This document shows, one piece after another, positions 56,176 through 64,000 of a DNA stretch of 64,000 nt. The position numbers and the translations under genes are program-made. The notes under the pieces were generated by a model. That model ran no database searches. It was not told where the DNA came from and saw only the letters and a program-made list of their open reading frames with translations. Position 1 is the stretch's first letter. Each line of letters opens with the position of its first letter. This stretch comes from Adiantum capillus-veneris (taxonomy: Eukaryota; Streptophyta; Polypodiopsida; Polypodiales; Pteridaceae). The DNA lies in NCBI GenBank assembly GCA_014529385.2, contig CM043945.1:140530241-140594240 (forward strand), read 5' to 3'.

Positions 56176-56317
56176 TGTTGAGCTTATATGTGAAGCTAAT
56201 CAATATATGGCTTCTCTATATATGGCACCCAGGTCCCCTCTATATATACATCATCTCATGTGTGTATTCTACACACGTTGGGGTTCTATTTCTGTGCTCT
56301 CTCTTTCTCTCTCAACA
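56176..56317 (+). repeat. 3' LTR of the non-coding element
   Basis: Direct repeat of 53824-53965. Confidence 0.96.
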
Positions 56318-56522
56318 AAGTCTAGATCTTGCTATCCTCGTTCGGCATACGCAATGATAGCATATATAGCTTAAAATCTGACATCCACTCGTCAGGGATT
56401 TCTTAAAATGTGAAAATCGGTCCATAGCTTCTAGCTGCCATGACTTCCAACGCGAAAAACCGCTTCTTTTTTATCAATTGGGAGAAATCAACGTGCTCCT
56501 CAATGGGGGCACCAGAAGATCA
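56318..56522 (-). pseudogene. gag N-terminal part (large Tat element)
   Basis: The minus strand reads EEHVDFSQLIKKKRFFALEV, a stop, then IPDEWMSDFKLYMLSLRMPNE, which continues after the inserted element with LVMRGKAKVWYEALEG at 53813. This is the start of a gag core. The real start codon is not identified. Confidence 0.7.
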
Positions 56523-57942
56523 AGAGGGGGAATGGTGGAACACACTCGGCACAAACACAAGGGCCTCTCTATAGCTCAGGGTATCCACAACACCCTTGTC
56601 CTCTCGGAAAACACCTTCAAAACACACTTTACACTAGCAGACCACTGCCTGCTCAATTTCCATTGTTCACACACTCCACAAACCTACCACACAAAGCATA
56701 CCTACTGCCACGGTCTGTCTCCACCCTTACACACACTCACAACCACTCAATCTCACCCTCTCACACAAAACACCATCGGTCCGAGGGGGCACACATCAAC
56801 ACTGCCGACACCAAGGGGAAACATGAAAGCAGGAGAAAGAGAAGGGGGGAAGGGGAAACAATACCAATAGGGAGCAATGAGGGCTTGATTGCACTTTAAA
56901 AGGCATGTACACTCATTTTCACTGCCATCACCATGGCCATTTTCAAGAAAATAGTACAAAGGGGTTGATCTATCAAAGAACTCCGCTTTGTAGGCTTCAA
57001 ACGGCACCAAAAAAGCCCCTAATTTGATTTTTATAAGGGGGGCTTCAATTTTAGAAATTACACTTCAATTGGTCCATCTGGTACCCTAATTTAGCATCTT
57101 TAGGAAGGGTGAAACCGCTTCACTTTTTTCCTTTGCCCTCTTTTTCTCTCTTTGCACTTGGGGGGGTGCAATAGCGACGTCGCTATTGCCCCTTGGTACT
57201 TTTTTATTTTTTATATTTTTCCTTCATTTTTTATCCCTTTGGGGAGGCTATCTTGCACTGCACCTCTTCTTACCCTTTGACCACCTCTTGTCCAGTTCAT
57301 ACCTGCCTCCTCTCTCTCTCTCTTTCCTCTCTCCTCATTTGCTCCTTTTTTGGTTCGGCCTCCACCTTTACTTTTTTTCCTTGCTCGGCCAGCCTTGAAA
57401 TGACTCCCTTGGTCTCCTTGCACTTGGTCCTCCTGGCCGCCCTTGGGTTCTCTCTCTGTATCTCTCTCTGGCTCACTCTAATGCCATTGGTTGCGGGACC
57501 CCCTACTTGGCTTAACTTTGACCGCCTGACACTTCTCCCTCTTTGGCTCACTCTAATGCCATTGGTTCCGCGACCCCCCACTTGGGTTACGTTTGACCGC
57601 CCAACAATTCTCCCTCTCTGGCTCACTTCCCTGCTGCTGCGGGACCCTTCTCTTAATAGGCACCAGGGAGGCATTAGCGATGTCGCTAATGCTCTCCCCA
57701 CTAAAGCCTTCCAAAATGGGCCCTCCAAGGCCGTGAGAACGACCCCTCATCGGGCACCTACCATGTCATCACTTACTGCATTGACTACCAACCACCGAGA
57801 ACCGCCGGCCACTCCACAGCGGGCGTGTGCACTACACCACCCCTCTCCACAGAAACATGCCACCTGAACACCAGCGTCGCCGCGCGCAACACTGACTTAG
57901 TGCCACAGGGTCCACTTACCAACACGCCATACCCACGCTGAT
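56523..57942 (-). repeat. Right LTR of the large Tat element, truncated
   Basis: Matches the three left-LTR pieces in order and without their insertions, so it shows the pre-insertion sequence. Homology stops at ACACGCCATACCCACGC (57942), where the transposon-related sequence begins. The remaining 1.2 kb of LTR is not in the window on this side. Confidence 0.88.
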
Positions 57943-57954
57943 AGACCGCTTTTG

Positions 57955-58390
57955 GCGTTGTCAGGAGTTTTTTGGAGCAAGTGATTGCGCATATGTACAT
58001 ACACATGCATGGTGCATCAAATAAAGGATTGCCCATTTTCCAGAGCCAGGTGGTTACGTGGGGCCCATATGTGTACAGGTAGGACAGGGTGTACATAGTG
58101 CATCGATTTTCATTATCACCAGTACCAGTGTGTTTTGTCTATAATAATGAGGAGTTGGTAGCACGTAAAACTTCTCGAGGAAGCTATCCGTGGGCTGACG
58201 ACATGAGGTAAGCAGGTGCGTCAGATGGCATCTAGTGGCGTCAGGAGGTCGAATGGGGTCAATACTTGCACGTGGAGAAGTACAGGCACAACGTGGATGT
58301 TTTCTTGTGATAATTATACAGAAAGGTCATCATGAGGACCATCTTTTGGGGGCCACTTCACGTGGTGGCGAGACGCATTATAGCGCCACC
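57955..58390 (-). repeat. 3' flank shared with the inverted copy at 893-1325
   Basis: Reverse complement of 893-1325 with moderate divergence (TTGGAGCAAG, GCACCATGCATG and ACCACGTGAAGTGGCC are shared). Confidence 0.85.
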
Positions 58391-58540
58391 TGGCAGCTGG
58401 AAATACCTCCCCTTTAACCTCTGTCTCTCTCTGTCCACGCTCAGCTGAGCACTGTCCGGAGGCTCAACTGTCAACAGCCGGCCGCCTATCTCTCTTTCTT
58501 TCTCTCTCTTTCCGAGCGCGCAGGTGCAGGCTACAATGAG

Positions 58541-58543
<3 letters not shown>

Positions 58544-58629
<86 letters not shown>
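58544..58629. repeat. (CT)n microsatellite, 86 bp
   Basis: A near-pure CT run. The frames with repeated Ser-Leu or Arg-Glu are artefacts. Confidence 0.95.
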
Positions 58630-58631
<2 letters not shown>

Positions 58632-58733
58632 GGTCGTTCGAGGCAGGCTGCACTTGCATTCGCGATTTTGTCCACTGGCCGCCGTGCACCTTGGTTGTTG
58701 TGCGACATAAAGGCAGAAGGCCTTCTACAACAA

Positions 58734-58735
<2 letters not shown>

Positions 58736-58768
<33 letters not shown>
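58736..58768. repeat. Homopolymer of 33 C
   Basis: An uninterrupted C run; the other strand is G33, able to form quadruplexes. It may also be an assembly-length error. Confidence 0.9.
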
Positions 58769-58939
58769 AGGACCTCCTTGCCAAAAACTTGGCAAACCTA
58801 CATATGGGAAACACCAGAGGTAAATTGTCAAAATTTGAAGGTTTTCTTACCTTCAAATAAAAAATTTAGAGGTAAATTTCATAATTATTAGGTGGGACTA
58901 CACTAAACCTAGGTTTTTTCTGAGCACTGCTAGTCCTCG

Positions 58940-58977
<38 letters not shown>

Positions 58978-59758
58978 AGACGATGCATCTGCTAAAAACA
59001 ATATGCCAAGGCATCCTCCTCTTCTTTAAGTTAGGTCCTAGCATGACCAGGTCATCATTGGTTATACCACTCAAGGACCTTGCCCTAAGTTTTCAATTCT
59101 TGAGTGTATTCATGCTTTGGAAAATGGTAGTTAAAGGATCTCCATGAATGCAAACTGGTGCTTGAGCGAGCATATAGGGAATGTTAAGATTTGGGGCTCC
59201 TTGAGTTTGTTATAGTTTGAGTTTGTTGGCTTTGTACTCTCTATTTCTGAGCCGTCGGTAATTCCATACTGTGGAAGACGGGGTTGCTTTTGGCACTATA
59301 CTGTTCCTTCTTTGCTTTGACCTAATGCTAAGCTCTTAGTTCTACTAGACATTCTACTCGAATCGAAAAATAATATGATCTTAAGAGATTGTACAGTATT
59401 AGAAACACTTTGATACACGGGAAAGTTCTTGGAATGCAGCAATTGTCAAACAAAGGGTAACCTAGGGAGGTTTAGGAAGCACCATGTACGCAAATAGCTT
59501 CATGATGGAATTGTTTGTTAGAGGCTCTTGGGAAAATAATATTGCGCTTGAAATTGTTGCTTGAACTATAGGTCAATTGTGGTATAATTTTAAACGCACA
59601 CGACGATCTTGGAATGCAGCAATTGTCAAATATGCCCAACATAGGTAGGACCAGGGAGTGGTGGGCTACTTACAGTAGCAAATGCCAAGTGATGGTTTCT
59701 TTCCATATGCATTCACCTATGCTTGCATCTTAAAGGCATGGGGCATTATACAAGAATG
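58769..59758. other. Transposon 3' non-coding region
   Basis: Holds a CT run (58941-58974) and a 24-bp direct repeat (59427-59450 and 59607-59630). No second transposon gene (TnpA type) is recognised. Confidence 0.6.
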
Positions 59759-62700
59759 TTAATATGGCAACATCGTCTCCATTGATGCCGTTGTGATTGG
59801 CACATGGTAGCCTTCATACGTCCTTGCACTACGAGGGGCTACCTCTATGACGTACCACCAGTTTGATGTAGACTTTGTAGGATGAAATATTACCTGCCCG
59901 AGCCACATAACTTACATGAGAGCTTTCAAGCACATAACTTGTAAAAGGGGGATGTTAACTATTTACATACTTACTTGTTCACAATGCTCGGGTAGTACGA
60001 AAGTGTCTCTTAGGTCAGTCCATTTCTTAGTAGAATCCACCTCAAGAAAACCAGACTCTCCTCTACGCACAGTAGTGTTGCGACCCTCCATGATTATCTT
60101 GAACCATTGCACGTCGAACAAGTTGACAAAAAATCCTCTGTAATCAATCCTCAAAATCTCTTGCAGCGTGCCAAAGTAAGTGAGTTCCGCCACCACAGGA
60201 TCTGCATCAGAGAAACGTCGTCGACTAGACTGTTCAAATTTTGCCATGATTCCACAATCTTGAGTAAAACGCTTTTTGTCGATTCGTTCCACCCTAAAAT
60301 GTCGACCTTTACACCATGCTGCTGTGTATGACTTATACTACAACGAACAAAGATTATGAGTGGCCGTTCAAACGTTTATAAATAAAGTCACTTGCTAGTC
60401 GTACATTGCAAACTTACCTTGGTCGCGCAACCCCGAGAGTACTCCCACTCTTCCTCAGTCACTTCATCACCGCATTGTTGTGCGCTTTTCAATTGGTTGT
60501 GCAACCATCTTAAGCTCATGAAGGTTGGTATGCTCTCAAGAACCGTTGGATAGTGCATCGGTGGTCGTCTTCCCCGTCTCCACTCGATTCGTGCCCTTTG
60601 ACGCTCTTGCTTTGCATCCTCATATTGTGAAATCCACTTTTGCATCACTGGATTGTGAAGCATGCAAAATCGGTTGATTTTAGCCTCTAGATCTTCCGTC
60701 ATCTTCTTCTCAACACCGAGATTGCACATGACAATCCCAGATATGCGCTCATCATCTATGGTTCTCCATAGCGTGTCCCGGGCTTTATCAAATCCGTCTA
60801 GCCACTCTCCAATGTACACTAGGGACTCTGATACCAACCAACCTTCTGCCATGCGACCCTCCGGACGTGCCTTTTGATGCACATATCCCTTAAGCGTTTT
60901 CATGAAACGTTCTAAGAAGAACATCCATCTGGAATGAACTGTGCCAGCTATTTCCACCTCATCAACTATGTGAACAAGAAGATGCACCTGAATGGTTAGC
61001 ATGGTAGTAGCAAAATGTTTCTCAAACATGTACACAAGCTCCGCAGCATTTAGTTTGGCGAATGGTATGGAGTCTACGTTGATCTCCTTTTGTGAGATCC
61101 ATTGCACCAGCTTTGCAAGTTTGTAGATTGTGTTACGGATGTCGAGAGACAAACATCCCTCAATGGCAACCGGTAAAATAAACTGTAAAGTATGTGCAGC
61201 AATGATATTAAAGTCCACATTTTATGCAATGATATTAAAGTCCACTATGAACGTACCTGACACATTTTATGCCAATCTTGTGACTTCAAACCGGTAAGCT
61301 TTCCTTCTTTACTAAAACACGTTCGGAGCGAGTGCATTACGCCAGTGGGGGTCCGCAAAGATCGAATGGTCTCTTTTACTTTGCGTTCTTGGGCTCCTGT
61401 GAAAATCCATGGTGCTTTAGGGAGTTTTATCGATCCATCAGATGCTGTTTGCGGCCAATATTGCTCCATACGATCCACATTTCTAAGGTCAACTCTGGCT
61501 CCCAAAGTATCTTTCTTGCCGGTCAGATGGTCCCATAGTAGATTACCCACATTCTTGAATATGTGCATTGGATCGAGCAAGTGATTGATCATGAGTCGGG
61601 GCCAGTATGGTAACTCGTACCATAGAGATAGTCTCTTCATCCCTGGAGGCAATCCTTCATCGCACATCTCCTTCTGCTCTAACCATGCTTGTGCAGACAT
61701 CCTTGGTGGCTCTCTTCCCAAAAAGCCGTCGCGTAACACATGATTCTCTGGAAGATACGCTTGATGACCTTCGTAGATTTGCTTCTTCAGCGAGGGTGCC
61801 CTACGTCCATTCAGTCTAGGTCCACATGTGACACATGCTCTGTATCCGCTTTTTTGAAGCCCTGCATGTATACACATGATAATAGATCAACTATGGGAAA
61901 AAACAAGATTTACAGTGTCTGAGTGAGGAGTGTCAATAGATCACCTGAGCATTCTGTTATCCCGGGATAGTCATGCATGGTCCACATTAGAATGCCTCTA
62001 ATCAAAGCATTCCATCGTCCTCTGTGTCGGCTCATATCCACCACCTCTATGCCAATCCACAATTGTTGTAGCTCTTCCAATAGTGGACGAGGATACACAT
62101 CCATATTCTCCACTTTATATCGCCCTGACACAATCAAGCTTAGCCATAGGTGCCCCTTCTTCGTAGTCAACCACGGGGGAATGTTGTAGTTGACGATGAC
62201 AACGGGCCATACACTGTAAGATGTTGATCTTTGACCAAATGGATTTACGCCATCCATAGCCAGGCCTAAGCGCAAATTTCGAGCTTCCCTGGCAAAATCC
62301 GACCATGTTCCATCTATATGTTTCCAGGCTGCGCAATCTGCAGGAATTCGTAGCACACCATCCGAAGATTTATTCTCCTCATGCCATGATGCTAGGGCGG
62401 CCATGGACTTACATTCGAAGAAATGCTTGATGCGAGGAAGCAGAGGAAAATGTCGCAAAACCTTTTGTGGAATTTTTGTCCCGTGGAGATCTACTCGATA
62501 TCTTTCGGAATCACATTTCGGACACTTCTCCATGTCTATGTATTCCCCTCTGAAAAGAATGCAGTCATTAGGCCAAGCGTGGATAGAATTGTAATCCATC
62601 CCCAAGTTTCGCAAAATCTTTCTTGCTTCATCTCGGGAATCTGGCATCACATTGTCAGCTGGTAGTATGTGCTCTTTCAGCAATCTACACAACATAAATA

Positions 62701-63322
62701 TACGATACAGTCGTGTAAAAATCTATCAGATCATTATACATTTAGAGTTTTATTAAAGTAAACTAATTGTAATAGATCACCTGAAAAGTGCTGTGATGCT
62801 AGTGTCACTCCATCCAAACTTTGCCTGCATGTTGAGAAGAACCAGGAGTGCTTTCAATCTAGACATACGTGCTCCATTATACAATGGCGTATCGGCTTCA
62901 CTTTTCATATCATCATAGATAAGCCTTTCTGAATCCATGATCGTCTCGATCATTTCATCAATCTTGGGCTCAAACATTGCCTCGTTGGGAATGTGCTCTG
63001 CATGATCATCCCCCGAGCTGTCAGAGGCTACATCTTGTGGCCTCACATATGCTGCTTGACCAAAGCGCCTGCGAACACGTCTATTGGGTTGCAAGATTGC
63101 TGCTTGTTGGCCAGCGTGGCCAGCGTCAGAGTCCGACGAGTTATAATTGGCAACAACTCGATCTATAATAGATGGATCGAACTCGCCAAATTCGCGAACG
63201 TGCTGCAAAGAAACACGTCTTGTCCGTCGCACAGCATGCTTGCATTGATTACAAGGACATAAGACCCTCGTTGAGAGATAGGTGTTTCGGTTGGACGATC
63301 CCACATCCTCGTCACTACTCAT
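59759..63322 (-). CDS. Tnp2-like CACTA transposase, six exons, intact 1049-codon frame
   Basis: Exons 62781-63322, 61945-62684, 61257-61861, 60418-61182, 59975-60337 and 59759-59893 sum to 3150 bases and join in phase through five GT-AG introns of 96, 83, 74, 80 and 81 bases, without a stop until TAA at 59759-59761. In order: an N-terminal transposase-associated region with CPCNQCKH; the tnp2 domain with LRLGLAMDGVNPFG, SVWPVVIVNYNIPPWL, LLDPMHIFKNVG and KLTGLKSQDWHKM; a DUF4218 region with VHSRWMFFLERFMKTLKGYV; and a C-terminal DUF4216 region with YFGTLQEILRIDY. Candidate catalytic residues are D325, D524 and E720. The enzyme would cut and move the element in the nucleus. The ATG at 63322 is chosen because it precedes the first domain. 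The splice sites are inferred from sequence only. Confidence 0.9.
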
Positions 63323-63384
63323 AATGAGGATAAAAATCTTATAACCTGGACAAAAAATTTAATATTCTATTGGCATTCTTTGTC

Positions 63385-63440
<56 letters not shown>

Positions 63441-63779
63441 ACCTCACTTTCTCTAGTCATGTCCAATCCCCGCACACCTCGGTCTAGAGGTGCACGGAGA
63501 TCAGAACCACCGGGTTATAATCTCATCTTTATTGGTCAATACCTATATTTGTGGGTACAAGAAATCTACACACCCACGTCTACATGATACTGCATGTAGT
63601 GGACAAAACCCCTTTGCCTCTTCTCTAGCTGTAGCACTTCACAGCATCTTAACATCTGTTCACAGTAGATCTTTTCATTGTTCGTCTAACTCTAAACCCT
63701 AAACCGTAAGTAATTCTTGCGTGGACTCGATCTAACGTAAATAAGCGTAAATCTAAATAAATGTAAATCTAACTAAAAA
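63323..63779 (-). other. Transposase upstream region with (CT)n
   Basis: Contains a CT run (about 63388-63437; GA on the sense strand) 65 bases before the ATG, a common feature of plant leaders. No clear TATA box is placed. Confidence 0.5.
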
Positions 63780-64000
63780 TAAACATCTAAAAGGCCAAGG
63801 GTGCTCAACTAATAAAGCTAAGTGTGGGAACTGAAAAACTAGAGAGAAGACCAGAAAAAACATGCAGAAGAGAGGAGGAACAACCGCAACTGTGTTTTTG
63901 CTCATTTTGGAGCCTGTTTTGGCCGTTAACTGCTCATCCAAGGTCGGATTTGAGCACTTTGACATTGTAGACTGGGGTTTTGGGCCGTTCGGGACGTGAT
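63780..64000 (-). repeat. 5' flank shared with the inverted copy at 584-800
   Basis: Reverse complement of 584-800 with about 10-15% divergence by eye (CAAAACCCCAGTCTACAATG and CAGTTCCCACACTTAGC are shared). It runs off the end of the window. Confidence 0.85.

Larger units (their letters stand above)
53824..56317 (+). mobile_element. Non-coding LTR element (2.5 kb, 142-bp LTRs)
   Basis: LTRs 53824-53965 and 56176-56317 are 142 bp and differ at three positions. The target duplication is AAGTC (53819-53823 and 56318-56322). An initiator-Met primer site abuts the left LTR and a GAGCGGGGG purine run precedes the right one. The interior has no gene; it is built from two tandem-repeat blocks (54000-54780 and 55016-55480). 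The short LTRs recall TRIM elements, but the interior is much longer than usual. It depends on other elements for every protein. It sits in the gag of the large Tat element. Confidence 0.95.
57943..64000 (-). mobile_element. CACTA-type (Tnp2) DNA transposon, right end outside the window
   Basis: A multi-exon Tnp2-like transposase gene (59759-63322) lies between flanks that recur, inverted and fused, at 584-1325. The left edge is placed where the Tat LTR homology breaks. It reads TGATAGACCGCTTTTGGCG, which is not a CACTA terminus, so the true terminal repeat and target duplication are not established. CT runs (58544-58629, 58941-58974, 63388-63437), a 33-C run and a 24-bp direct repeat lie in the non-coding parts. 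Confidence 0.75.

Noticed and set aside
58892-58915. CACTAAACC as a left terminus of the transposon
   Set aside because: No matching inverted repeat was found on the right, and the shared flank 57955-58390 lies outside it.
63686-63705. Telomere-like AACCCTAAACC
   Set aside because: Only about two units, with no array.

Overview
The window reads as nuclear DNA of a land plant with a repeat-dominated genome. The evidence is LTR retrotransposons primed by plant initiator-Met and Asp tRNAs, a Ty3/gypsy element with a chromodomain, two Ty3/gypsy elements with the second RNase H domain typical of the plant Tat lineage, two Ty1/copia elements, miniature inverted-repeat elements, long CT/GA microsatellites, and a CACTA-type (Tnp2) transposase gene with short GT-AG introns. 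The species cannot be told from the sequence. I found no convincing single-copy host gene, no rRNA or tRNA gene and no CRISPR array; nearly everything is mobile DNA nested in other mobile DNA.

Layout. 1-1325: GA-rich DNA and a fragment (584-1325) that matches, in inverted orientation, both flanks of the transposase gene at the other end of the window. 1566-16124: a decayed plus-strand Tat-type element split by a minus-strand chromodomain element (1811-10866, TSD AGGCA) and by a 248-bp miniature element inside its integrase. 16658-18231: an unrecognised gene-like reading frame with one well-phased intron and three stops. 18232-19026 and 27991-30205: a degenerate repeat array built around a perfect palindrome, split by a young element (19027-27990, TSD GTCTC) whose only gene is an intact 1726-residue Gag-protease. 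30426 to about 35432: a decayed plus-strand relative of that element. 35683-57942: a minus-strand Tat-type element with LTRs of about 2.7 kb. Its left LTR is broken by two copia elements (36014-41282, TSD GGGAA; 41679-46851, TSD TTTTT), its gag by a small non-coding LTR element (53824-56317, TSD AAGTC), and its right LTR is cut by the transposon. 57943-64000: the Tnp2 transposon, whose six exons join in phase to an uninterrupted 1049-codon reading frame.

How it works together. Autonomous elements normally supply Gag, protease, reverse transcriptase, RNase H and integrase. Most here are broken by stops and frameshifts. The two intact products are the Gag-protease of the 19-28 kb element, which carries no polymerase or integrase and must borrow them, and the Tnp2-like transposase. 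LTR divergence counted by eye orders the insertions: Gag-protease element youngest (about 1%), then the small non-coding element (about 2%), the plus-strand copia (about 3-4%) and the minus-strand copia (about 6%).
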